From the NCBI GenBank assembly GCA_946625925.1, contig CAMOTP010000004.1, positions 1 to 28,772 on the forward strand: 28,772 nucleotides of DNA, written 5' to 3'. The position numbers were made by a program, and so were the translations under genes. This DNA is from an uncultured Alphaproteobacteria bacterium. GTDB lineage: Bacteria > Pseudomonadota > Alphaproteobacteria > Rs-D84. The notes below the pieces were generated by a model. It ran no database searches. It was given only the letters and a program-made list of their open reading frames with translations, and was not told where the DNA came from. Shown here piece by piece: positions 1-7,626 of this stretch. Each line of letters opens with the position of its first letter. The stretch's first letter is position 1.

Positions 1-30
1 TTTATAACTTTATGATTCTATACTAATTAT

Positions 31-669
31 ATGGAAAAACAAGAAATAAGAACATTTGGTCGCCGTCATGGCAAAAAATTATCTGCCCGCAAACAAACAT
101 TGCTGGATACAGTTTTGCCGGCCTTTTTACCAAAAAACATCAAAAATACCGGTAATTTAATTTTGGAAATCGGCTTCGGTAATGGTGAACATGTGCGCGA
201 CTTGGCGATTCGCAACCCCGAATCGATAATTATTGGTGCCGAACCATTTATGAATGGGGTTGCCGCCCTACTTTCGGCTATTACCAGCGAATCGGACAAT
301 CAAATTTTACCAGACTATAAAAACATTCATATCTGGCCGGATGATGTCCGCAAAATGCTAAACGATTCGGATTTACAATTTAATGAGATTTGGGTACTGC
401 ACCCAGACCCATGGCCCAAAGCCCGTCATGAAAAACGCAGATTATTAAATGCAGAATTCTTAAAATTACTGGGCGCACATTTAACCGACAACGGTCAAAT
501 AATAATCGGCACAGATCATTGGGAATACTTTGATTGGATTATTGAACAGGTCAAACAAACATCATTATACGCATCATTTCCGCCACTTTCTACAATCCAT
601 ACCAGATACCAAGAAAAAAACATGGCCGAAACGGATGCACCAAAATATATGATTTTAACGAATCAATAA
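31..669 (+). CDS. trmB: tRNA (guanine-N7-)-methyltransferase TrmB
   Basis: TrmB methylates N7 of guanosine 46 in the variable loop of tRNAs using S-adenosylmethionine. The 212-residue product is a usual length for a bacterial TrmB. It shows a Rossmann SAM-binding motif LEIGFGNGEH near residue 45, the family signature HPDPWPKARHEKRR near residue 123, and GTDHWEYFDWI near residue 160. The ATG at 31 has no Shine-Dalgarno sequence. A TATACT -10-like hexamer at 19-24 ends 6 nt before the ATG, so the mRNA might be leaderless, but the window edge hides any upstream gene. The last 7 bases overlap the 3' end of the convergent gene 663-1337. The identification is secure; the promoter reading is tentative. 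Confidence 0.96.
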   Translation: MEKQEIRTFGRRHGKKLSARKQTLLDTVLPAFLPKNIKNTGNLILEIGFGNGEHVRDLAIRNPESIIIGAEPFMNGVAALLSAITSESDNQILPDYKNIHIWPDDVRKMLNDSDLQFNEIWVLHPDPWPKARHEKRRLLNAEFLKLLGAHLTDNGQIIIGTDHWEYFDWIIEQVKQTSLYASFPPLSTIHTRYQEKNMAETDAPKYMILTNQ

Positions 670-1337
670 CTTACAAAAAATTTTAATTTGTTTAATAACT
701 CTGGTCTGTTTATAGCAACCAATCTATACACCTGCTCTGCACGACCATGACTTTCGCCGAACATAACATGTAATTCCATATCGGGCGATGCATTCCAACA
801 TTCCAAAGCACCATAAATACGCCCTGTAAAATCAGACTTTTCCATATCATCATGATTTAAAATCAACAACAAAGACGTGGCATTTATTTTTTTTAAATTA
901 TCAAAAACATTTGCCCAATCCAAAGGCCACACTTGTAATACATCTAAACCAACCGACAACTCTTTATTAAAAAACAAATCTTCACGTACAACAGACAACG
1001 AATCGGACAAATGTTCTAATTCCGACAAAGGCAAAATTATTTGCGCCCCTGATGCCCCCTGTTTAAACACAGAATTCACACCAACAACCAAATTTGATAC
1101 ATTTTGCCCAGCAAGACTATCCACATAAAATCTGGCAATAATTTTTACATCAATTTTTTCGACCCATGGCCAAATAACTGGAACATCTTTTGGTGTCACA
1201 GACAACGAATTAATTTTCATTTCCGCGGTATATTCCGCTGCCCCGGCCAAATCGGAACCATCACAATTATCAGGCAACCACAAAGAAACACATTGTGCCA
1301 CATTGTCATTATCAAAAATTTCTTTTATATTAATCAT
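663..1337 (-). CDS. Hypothetical protein, 224 aa
   Basis: I do not recognise this protein. It has no signal peptide or membrane helix and looks soluble and cytoplasmic. It reads as alternating hydrophobic strands and helices (for example VSNLVVGVNS, GAQIILPLS, ATSLLLILNHDD), which would fit an alpha/beta or barrel-like fold, but no catalytic motif stands out. It starts at the ATG at 1337 with no clear Shine-Dalgarno sequence, and diverges from the 1380 cassette across a 42-bp gap. Its stop codon overlaps the trmB 3' end by 7 bp, tail to tail. Base composition matches its neighbours, so nothing suggests recent transfer. It is probably a real gene because the frame is open for its full length between well-placed neighbours. 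Confidence 0.75.
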   Translation of the reverse strand: MINIKEIFDNDNVAQCVSLWLPDNCDGSDLAGAAEYTAEMKINSLSVTPKDVPVIWPWVEKIDVKIIARFYVDSLAGQNVSNLVVGVNSVFKQGASGAQIILPLSELEHLSDSLSVVREDLFFNKELSVGLDVLQVWPLDWANVFDNLKKINATSLLLILNHDDMEKSDFTGRIYGALECWNASPDMELHVMFGESHGRAEQVYRLVAINRPELLNKLKFFVSY

Positions 1338-1362
1338 TATACTTTCTACTTTACCATAAATA

Positions 1363-1371
1363 TGATATAAT
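1363..1371 (+). promoter_or_regulatory. Extended -10 promoter of the 1380 cassette
   Basis: TGATATAAT is an extended -10 (TG, one base, then TATAAT at 1366-1371). There is no good -35 box. Eight bases separate it from the ATG at 1380, so transcription would begin at or next to the start codon, predicting a leaderless mRNA. There is no Shine-Dalgarno sequence in the gap. Confidence 0.6.
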
Positions 1372-1379
1372 TAAAACAA

Positions 1380-2270
1380 ATGAAAATATATGAAAAAATA
1401 AATTGTTTATTACTTGGGACATTATGGACACTTGCCATAGTGCTGGTGCTGGATTTTTGGTTAAATACAGCATATAACTTTAATATGTTTTCGCATGCAC
1501 ATTGGCAATATGTTGCAAATTTACAAGCAAACAACCGCCCAATTGTGACAGGCTTTTATATTGCCATCGCTGCGGCTATTTCTTTAACTATTTTTGGAAT
1601 ATTTATGTTATGGCGCCCCAGATTCAGAAAAATCATATTTTCTCAACCTGCAAACAACACTTCCGAACAAACTACATCACAACCGATAGTTAATAATACA
1701 CCACAGCCACAACCGACTCCGACTATAACACTGCAACCAACAATTCAAAGGCCGCCATTTTTACATATCCAAGTCCCCAAGGCACCCGCTCATCCTATTA
1801 CACAACCAATTAAAAAGGAAACACCAGCCACCAAACCAACAAATACAAATGTGGCACAATATAAACAAGAATCCCGGGAAATATTCGAAAAGGCAAATTA
1901 CAAGGTATTGACACCAAAAACCATTAAAAATATTCCTTTATCTTTGATTGCACTGGGCAATCAAGAAACTTTGTGGATTGGTGCAGCCAACATTTCTCAC
2001 AACCAAATGGCGGACATTATCCTTGCATTCCAGAACATATTCCAAGAAACACTGGAAAGTATTGCAATTGATATAAATGCATTTATAATAAACCCAACAG
2101 ACGACGTCCAACTTGATGCTATATTAGATTTTAAAAATACGGATGATTTAGCAGCTGCAATATCTTCTCTGCCAAACGAACCAGAATCTGATATAGATAA
2201 AGAATCAGGAAACATGGATGCCTTTGCTGGATACATAGAAACGGTATTGACATATTTGGAAACGAACTAA
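1380..2270 (+). CDS. Membrane-anchored protein with Pro/Gln-rich linker, unknown function
   Basis: The 296-residue product has two predicted membrane helices (about residues 8-28 and 56-78). A low-complexity linker rich in Pro, Gln and Thr follows (about 90-158), then a soluble C-terminal domain (about 160-296). With two helices the N- and C-termini should lie on the same side, most likely the cytoplasm, so the C-terminal domain is probably cytoplasmic. That domain has a hydrophobic core around residues 183-200 and an acidic tail; I do not recognise it. It is the first gene of a tightly packed four-gene set and its stop overlaps the next ATG (TAATG). It starts at 1380, with no Shine-Dalgarno sequence but a close extended -10, suggesting leaderless translation. 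Function unknown. Confidence 0.8.
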   Translation: MKIYEKINCLLLGTLWTLAIVLVLDFWLNTAYNFNMFSHAHWQYVANLQANNRPIVTGFYIAIAAAISLTIFGIFMLWRPRFRKIIFSQPANNTSEQTTSQPIVNNTPQPQPTPTITLQPTIQRPPFLHIQVPKAPAHPITQPIKKETPATKPTNTNVAQYKQESREIFEKANYKVLTPKTIKNIPLSLIALGNQETLWIGAANISHNQMADIILAFQNIFQETLESIAIDINAFIINPTDDVQLDAILDFKNTDDLAAAISSLPNEPESDIDKESGNMDAFAGYIETVLTYLETN

Positions 2271-2776
2271 TGAAAATATCTGAAACAGTTGCTATTGCAC
2301 GAATATCTGACCTTGGCATGGATGATATGCCTCTCACAGAACATACACCTATTCCAACTAAATTACCGGCTGATTGGTTTGCAATATACCACAAATTATG
2401 TCATCAATTTATGGAATCTCTGACAAATTGTGCCACAGAAATTGCATTTATGAATTTATCACAACGCGAATTTATGGCTTTGATTACAGGCAATGCATTA
2501 CCCAGAAACACGTCTATTCGTTGGCGTATCCCAATTACAATGGGTGGGGAATTATCTATTAATAACATGTTTTTATGCAGGACATTTCCACATTCACACA
2601 GAATGGACAGATTTATTTTAGAACAGGCAAATAACGATACATTATGGTTGCCTAATCCTGCCAAAGCTATATACATTCCTGCACATACAGCCAGTGGTGG
2701 CACCGGTGGAAATGCCACATCAGACAGATTAACCCAAATAGCGGCTCAAATTGTAAGCAATAATTCATTAGAATAA
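2270..2776 (+). CDS. Hypothetical protein, 168 aa, with weak HNH-like patch
   Basis: I do not recognise this as a named family. It is soluble, with no signal peptide. Residues 84-116 read RWRIPIT, then a Gly-Gly pair (92-93), Asn99, and His108/His110. This spacing is loosely like HNH-type nuclease folds (Gly-Gly, central Asn, later His), but the usual first His is absent, so nuclease activity is only a suggestion. A glycine-rich stretch lies at 142-147. Its ATG overlaps the previous stop by one base (TAATG), pointing to translational coupling. The next gene, SUKH-like, belongs to a superfamily that often supplies immunity proteins against nuclease toxins, which is what makes the weak HNH pattern worth noting. 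Confidence 0.75.
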   Translation: MKISETVAIARISDLGMDDMPLTEHTPIPTKLPADWFAIYHKLCHQFMESLTNCATEIAFMNLSQREFMALITGNALPRNTSIRWRIPITMGGELSINNMFLCRTFPHSHRMDRFILEQANNDTLWLPNPAKAIYIPAHTASGGTGGNATSDRLTQIAAQIVSNNSLE

Positions 2777-2788
2777 AAGGAATCAAAA

Positions 2789-3223
2789 ATGGATTTAACT
2801 GAGTTTTTAACAACAATAAAATCCAAAGGTGCTTTTATTTGGGGACCATCTAATATACGTGCAATTGAATATACAAATTCAACATTACAACAAAAAAAGT
2901 GTGCCATACTTCCTAATTTTATGATTAATTTATACACACAAACTGCTGGAATAAATTTAGGATCTGGATATATATTTGGACCTTCAGAATTACCAAATGG
3001 AAATAATTTTCCTATTCCCAGCATAACCCAAATTAATGATGAAATACGAAATATTCCTGCAATGAATAACAAAACATTATTTGCTCGTAATGATTTATTT
3101 TGGTTTGTATTTGATTCATTTGGGACATGTTATATGTTAAACAATGTAAATGGTACTGTATTACGCCAATACTCTGACCCATATCGTGCATTATACGATT
3201 GCTTGATGGGGGGAAAATTATAA
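2789..3223 (+). CDS. SUKH (SMI1/KNR4)-like protein
   Basis: The 144-residue protein resembles the SUKH/SMI1-KNR4 superfamily in its overall pattern. It has an N-terminal helix, then ILPNFMINLYTQTAG (residues 40-54), the place where SUKH proteins carry an LP..y..ll..NG-type motif. Next comes a YIFGPSEL strand-turn (61-68), and late strands LFARNDLFWFVFDS and GTVLRQYSDPYRALYDCL. SUKH proteins are known as immunity proteins of polymorphic toxin systems and as general interaction modules. A good Shine-Dalgarno sequence (AAAGGAA) precedes the ATG, and the stop overlaps the next start (TAATG). The fold call is a judgement by eye; a role as immunity protein to a neighbouring gene is inference. Confidence 0.6.
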   Translation: MDLTEFLTTIKSKGAFIWGPSNIRAIEYTNSTLQQKKCAILPNFMINLYTQTAGINLGSGYIFGPSELPNGNNFPIPSITQINDEIRNIPAMNNKTLFARNDLFWFVFDSFGTCYMLNNVNGTVLRQYSDPYRALYDCLMGGKL

Positions 3224-3426
3224 TGAAAAAATTATCTGTATCTTTATCTGGACATCAAACCAGTGTTTCTTTGGAACAAGAATTTATCACAGAATTACAA
3301 CGTATAGCCAAAGATAACCAAACATCAATTGCATCCATTATTTCAGATATAGATGCCAACCGTTTACCAAACACAAATCTGTCTTCTGCTATACGGATTT
3401 GGGTATTAAAAACCGTCCATAAATAA
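3223..3426 (+). CDS. Ribbon-helix-helix domain protein (RHH_4-like)
   Basis: A 67-residue protein with the pattern of the alphaproteobacterial RHH_4 family. The N-terminal strand is KLSVSLSGHQTSVSLEQEF, followed by two helices and the conserved NLSSAIRIWVLK ending. Such small proteins usually dimerise and bind DNA through the strand. I chose the ATG at 3223 because it overlaps the upstream stop codon (TAATG), as at 2270; an upstream in-frame start at 3199 would lie inside the SUKH-like gene. It is the last gene of the cassette and ends 14 bp from the convergent ybeY-lnt gene. It may autoregulate the cassette, but no operator is evident. Confidence 0.78.
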   Translation: MKKLSVSLSGHQTSVSLEQEFITELQRIAKDNQTSIASIISDIDANRLPNTNLSSAIRIWVLKTVHK

Positions 3427-3440
3427 ATAATAAATTATAT

Positions 3441-5378
3441 TTACACTCGCCTATCAATTTTATAGGCAAACCAGCCACCAATAAACGCAACAAACAAAAT
3501 TATTACAAACCATAAATCACGTCCCAACAATCTATATACAGTCATATGTTCTCCATAAACAGTACCATCCAAATAACCTATTTTACTTATTGGCATCCAT
3601 GAAATAATTTTCCCGTCTGCACGAACAAAAGCACTGATTCCAGAATAATTAGCCCTGATTACAGGAACGCCAGATTCAATAGCAGCTCTGCGTACCATAC
3701 TCAAATGTTGATATGTTCCTGGTGTTTTTCCAAACCAGGTATCATTTGTAATATTAATAATCGCATTAACATATTCATTTGGTACCACCGCATCTGAAAA
3801 AATAATTTCATAACACACCGCTGGCGCGAACGCAAACATTTTATCCCCAAAACGCCCTGAAATTATGCGTTTACCATTACCAGACGTTAAATTTGCTGGC
3901 GATGGAATTAATTTAATTGGTCCATATTCACCAAACGGCACAAGATGTGATTTATTATAAATGTCAACAATATTTCCATCTCTATCAGCCATAACCATAG
4001 AATTATACATATTTCCATTATCATATACTTGTGCACCAATAATCACAGGAATTTTTAATTCTTTTGCAATCGGCATAAAATCATCTTGGCGCAAGAAAAA
4101 CGGATACGATGTTTCCGGATAAACAATTAAATCTATATTATCAGTATTTCCTGCCAATTGAATTAATGTTTCAACCCTATTTTTTGCCTGATTTAATGCA
4201 TCCACACGTGACAAAGCCATCTTTGCGGTCTGACTTGTAACAGGTTGAACAACTCGTACATTTATACTGTTATCACCATACTTTGATTCAGAAATATTTC
4301 TATATCCTGCAATACATCCAACAGATAACAAAATCACAAAAAACAAAAACACAAACCAATTTACTTTACTGCGCCTATTTTTTACAATCTGTACAATCAC
4401 AGCAATCAAACCAACAATAATAAAACTTAAACCAAATGCCCCAAATAAAGACATAGAATTAGAAACAATCGGGAATGGCAACATTATATTTGCAACTGGA
4501 TTCCAAGGAAAACCTGTACAAAACCATTCTCTTAACCACAATACACAAACCCATGCAGCACTAAACAATATCGGTTTAACCCCAGATTTAATACGTATAC
4601 ACGATGTCAATACAAAAGGTATAGTGAACAATAAAGCACCAAAAATGCCGATACCAATAATGGCTGGCACAGTCCAAATTGCAAACTGCTTTGTTAATTC
4701 TGGAACAACATAAATAGAATTTAACATCCACCAAAACATAGATATTGCATACATTGTTCCAAAAGGAACCGCACGTAACCACGCCCGCCAAAACGGAACA
4801 CGCACATTATCAGAACACAACAACCAATATGCCCCACCAACAGACAAACAAGTTATCCACCACATATTAAACGGTGCATATCCAAACACAGAAACCCCAC
4901 CAAACAATGCACATAGAGCATATTTCCACCATTGAAATTTTACTACATTGTCATCCTGATATGGATTTTTTATACCCAATTTTTTCAATACAATAATTTC
5001 TTTACCTTCCATCACCTTTGCTTGTGCATCTGTCAAATGATCGTACCCCAACAAATGAAACATACCATGTACAACCATATGCGCTGTATGTTCTTCAACA
5101 GAAATACCTGCATCTTTTGCCTCACGCATAACAGTATCCAAAGAAATATAAATATCCCCCAACAAAATATCATCACCTAATTCAAAAGACAAAACATTAG
5201 TTGGTTTATCTATATCACGATACATTTTATTCAAAGCATGAATTTCTTCATCATCAACCAATGTAATAGAAACTTCGGCATCTTTATATTTTTTACCAAC
5301 AACCGCATTCGCAATTTTTTCAAAATCTATATGAAATTTTTGCCATTTTTTATTATTATAATTCACATAAACTTTCAT
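3441..5378 (-). CDS. ybeY-lnt: Fusion of endoribonuclease YbeY and apolipoprotein N-acyltransferase Lnt
   Basis: One 645-residue frame joins two enzymes. Residues 1 to about 140 are YbeY, the metal-dependent endoribonuclease of 16S rRNA 3' maturation and ribosome quality control. Its zinc motif HGMFHLLGYDH supplies His104, His108 and His114. From about residue 148 the protein is Lnt: several membrane helices (about 150-360), then a nitrilase-fold domain with the catalytic triad Glu422 (YPETSYP), Lys476 (YNKSHLVPFGEY) and Cys522 (AVCYE), and a final helix at about 622-638. Lnt adds the third acyl chain to lipoproteins at the inner membrane. Many alphaproteobacteria have separate ybeY, corC and lnt genes in this order; here corC is absent and the flanking genes are fused. 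The start overlaps the upstream stop as ATGA. The linker is short, and the YbeY part should be cytoplasmic. Confidence 0.95.
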   Translation of the reverse strand: MKVYVNYNNKKWQKFHIDFEKIANAVVGKKYKDAEVSITLVDDEEIHALNKMYRDIDKPTNVLSFELGDDILLGDIYISLDTVMREAKDAGISVEEHTAHMVVHGMFHLLGYDHLTDAQAKVMEGKEIIVLKKLGIKNPYQDDNVVKFQWWKYALCALFGGVSVFGYAPFNMWWITCLSVGGAYWLLCSDNVRVPFWRAWLRAVPFGTMYAISMFWWMLNSIYVVPELTKQFAIWTVPAIIGIGIFGALLFTIPFVLTSCIRIKSGVKPILFSAAWVCVLWLREWFCTGFPWNPVANIMLPFPIVSNSMSLFGAFGLSFIIVGLIAVIVQIVKNRRSKVNWFVFLFFVILLSVGCIAGYRNISESKYGDNSINVRVVQPVTSQTAKMALSRVDALNQAKNRVETLIQLAGNTDNIDLIVYPETSYPFFLRQDDFMPIAKELKIPVIIGAQVYDNGNMYNSMVMADRDGNIVDIYNKSHLVPFGEYGPIKLIPSPANLTSGNGKRIISGRFGDKMFAFAPAVCYEIIFSDAVVPNEYVNAIINITNDTWFGKTPGTYQHLSMVRRAAIESGVPVIRANYSGISAFVRADGKIISWMPISKIGYLDGTVYGEHMTVYRLLGRDLWFVIILFVAFIGGWFAYKIDRRV

Positions 5379-7174
5379 TTTCTATCCCTCTTTCCGAATA
5401 AACCCTTAAAAAATTTAGAACGCGTACTTTTACCTTTTACTTTTTGTGTTGCATTTGAAAATTGTTGAATCTCATTTTCGTTAATCTTTTTTAATTTTGA
5501 TGCAGCAACCTTATTACCTAAATTTGAAGCCAATGTATAAAATTTCTTAGCATTTTTCATATCGCCTTTTAAATCATATGCAAAACCTAAATTGAAATAA
5601 GACCGCGATTTATCAGCATCTTCACTTTCAAGTTCCAATGCTTTTTTCGACATATCTATTGATTTATCGTACTCTTCACGATGAATATAAGTAATGGCCA
5701 AATCATTAAACAATTCAGGACTGACACCTTCCAATTCGATAACTTTATTAAAATATTTTAATGCCATATCATAATTCTGATTTTTATAATATTTCAAAGC
5801 CAAATCATACATCTGCTGTCTATCTTGATTAGCATGCAAATATTTATCCACATCCGCACAATACGCAAATACATCATCAGAATATTTCTTTGATCTTTGC
5901 ACAACCTGGCACACACTAACACCATTTGCAACAACGCCACGACAAATAACACGTTTTGCATCAACCAACGTTGATTTAGAAAAATCAACTTTCAGTTTAT
6001 CAAAATAATTATTTGCATACGACACAGCCCCAGATCTTTTACAATCAATACGCACGCCAAACATATCCTGACAGTAATTATCAATATCTAACAATAACAA
6101 CATTTCATGGACACGACGTGCCTTTAACCCAGGAAAAGTTTTTAACCTGTTGGTATCAACCGCATCATCAACCCGCAACAAATATTTTGCCCATGCCGTA
6201 CGATTATCAGGATGTGCTATAATAAACTGACAAAACTTTTTGCAACATGCTGGCGAATTAAACAATACAGATGACAGCACCGTCAAATCACGCGGTGTCA
6301 GTTCAATATTAGTACCCGCCAAAACATCGCGCATATAACGATTAAAATTCAACCCATTATCCATATAGAAAAACCAACCTTCGATAGCATCATATACTTC
6401 GTCATCCGTCAACCCACGCGGTTCTGTCTGCCCTTTTTTACGCGGATATTTTTTAAACATGTCCGACGCAAGTGCCCACTGCGCTGCTTCAAAGTTATAC
6501 GCATTTTCAGCATTTGGAACATAATACAATCCCACAGCCAATGTATTTTGTGGACCATTTATATAATCACAAAACCAATCTGTTCTGTAATTTTCGGTTG
6601 CAAACAAAACAGCCTGGGTATAGGCAAAATTATCCATAACAGCCTTTTTTACAGCTGCCTTGTCTGTCATTTTTATTTTTTTATTTAATTTTTTATCAAT
6701 TTCTGATTTCGCATCATTTACATCAAAATAAACAGTCGTTTCTTCATCAATTTTATCTTCACGAGGATTTGTTTTAATTTCTTTTTTTTGTCGGACATTA
6801 TCTTTATCAACTTTTTTACCATTTGCCAAATCAACACCGCCAACCAATACCCCCAACATAGCCCACCAAATAGCGACAGCCGACAAATTAGGATTACGTT
6901 TCACAAACGCCTGAAACTTCTTTTCGTTACCATCTTTATCTTTACCAACCTGAATTTCTGATAATTTCTTTTCTAATTTACGCAAAATTTTATTATCCAA
7001 CGCAACAAACTTGGCAAATCGCATCATAAACTCAACCAATCCGATACCAACCAACGCAGAACCCTTTAAAATTTTTTTAGGCTTAGTATCCACATCGATA
7101 CCTTCAACATTCTTGAACACTGAATGTACTTTTTTAATCGGTTTATTTACAATTTTTCTATATTTTTGTGTCAT
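5375..7174 (-). CDS. Membrane protein with GH24-lysozyme-like domain and TPR repeats
   Basis: The 599-residue protein begins with a basic N-terminus and one probable membrane helix (about 97-115), then a charged linker. Residues 183-365 look like a T4-type lysozyme (GH24) domain: Glu194, Asp203 and Thr211 fall in the Glu-Asp-Thr catalytic spacing (ENYRTDWFCDY...NTLAVG). LTPRDLTVLSSVLFN (292-306) matches the family's central helix, and PGLKARRVHE (348-357) matches its C-terminal GL..RR..E signature. Residues about 452-560 are tetratricopeptide repeats (AITYIHREEYDKSIDMSKKAL). Many cysteines are present. It could cleave or bind peptidoglycan; the topology (helix first, lysozyme after) would place both domains on one side, presumably the periplasm. 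It lies 12 bp after mucR and overlaps ybeY-lnt. TPR is secure; the lysozyme call is good but judged by eye. Confidence 0.8.
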   Translation of the reverse strand: MTQKYRKIVNKPIKKVHSVFKNVEGIDVDTKPKKILKGSALVGIGLVEFMMRFAKFVALDNKILRKLEKKLSEIQVGKDKDGNEKKFQAFVKRNPNLSAVAIWWAMLGVLVGGVDLANGKKVDKDNVRQKKEIKTNPREDKIDEETTVYFDVNDAKSEIDKKLNKKIKMTDKAAVKKAVMDNFAYTQAVLFATENYRTDWFCDYINGPQNTLAVGLYYVPNAENAYNFEAAQWALASDMFKKYPRKKGQTEPRGLTDDEVYDAIEGWFFYMDNGLNFNRYMRDVLAGTNIELTPRDLTVLSSVLFNSPACCKKFCQFIIAHPDNRTAWAKYLLRVDDAVDTNRLKTFPGLKARRVHEMLLLLDIDNYCQDMFGVRIDCKRSGAVSYANNYFDKLKVDFSKSTLVDAKRVICRGVVANGVSVCQVVQRSKKYSDDVFAYCADVDKYLHANQDRQQMYDLALKYYKNQNYDMALKYFNKVIELEGVSPELFNDLAITYIHREEYDKSIDMSKKALELESEDADKSRSYFNLGFAYDLKGDMKNAKKFYTLASNLGNKVAASKLKKINENEIQQFSNATQKVKGKSTRSKFFKGLFGKRDRK

Positions 7175-7186
7175 AAATTATATTTC

Positions 7187-7555
7187 CTATTTTTTATTGC
7201 GACCCAACCCAGATTTTTTTGCAATTCCAGACCGCACGCGTGCATAATTTGGTGCCACGAACGGGTAATCATCTGGCAAATCCCATTTTGCACGATATTG
7301 TTCTGGTGTCATATTAAATCGTCTGCGAATATAACGACGCAACATAACATGCCACGTACCATCTTCTAAACATTGTATTTTATCTGGTTGCACAGATTCG
7401 GCAATTTGCTGTGGTGTTACAACCGTTCCACGCAACGTTGCCCGCGCAGCATTTACCGCATCCACCATAGAAAGTCCCGGATTATTCGCCATTGCAGCCG
7501 CAGCCAAGTTTGCAACCGCCAACGTAAAATCATTTGCTTTTGTATTATTTACCAT
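7187..7555 (-). CDS. mucR: MucR/Ros-family transcriptional regulator lacking zinc-ligand histidines
   Basis: The 122-residue product aligns along its length with MucR/Ros regulators, which bind AT-rich DNA through a prokaryotic C2H2-type finger and control envelope, surface and cell-cycle genes in alphaproteobacteria. The C-terminal signature is intact (MTPEQYRAKWDLPDDYP, then GIAKKSGLGR). The finger starts CLEDG at Cys62. The CxxD form is common in MucR, but both expected histidines are replaced: RRYIRRRFN at 73-81 stands where KRHL..THYN is usual (Tyr75 and Arg79). Zinc binding therefore seems lost, as is known for some Mesorhizobium homologues that still fold. It is the first gene of the operon with the lysozyme-TPR and ybeY-lnt genes; AAAGGA precedes the ATG. 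Confidence 0.88.
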   Translation of the reverse strand: MVNNTKANDFTLAVANLAAAAMANNPGLSMVDAVNAARATLRGTVVTPQQIAESVQPDKIQCLEDGTWHVMLRRYIRRRFNMTPEQYRAKWDLPDDYPFVAPNYARVRSGIAKKSGLGRNKK

Positions 7556-7582
7556 TTGCCAAAAATCCTTTTATTTACTACA

Positions 7583-7610
7583 ATTATATCACAAATAAAC
7601 AGTAAGTAAA
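7583..7610 (-). promoter_or_regulatory. mucR operon promoter
   Basis: On the - strand TTTACT (7605-7610), a 16-bp spacer and TATAAT (7583-7588) preceded by TG form an extended -10 promoter. Transcription would start near 7575, giving a leader of about 20 nt that contains the AAAGGA ribosome site. It sits in the 71-bp divergent gap with rarA. Confidence 0.65.
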
Positions 7611-7626
7611 ATAAAGTAAAATTATA

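Noticed and set aside
3441..5378. YbeY-Lnt fusion as an assembly frameshift artefact
   Set aside because: The frame runs cleanly through the junction with both domains complete, and an upstream ATGA overlap supports a single start. Reads would still be the final test.
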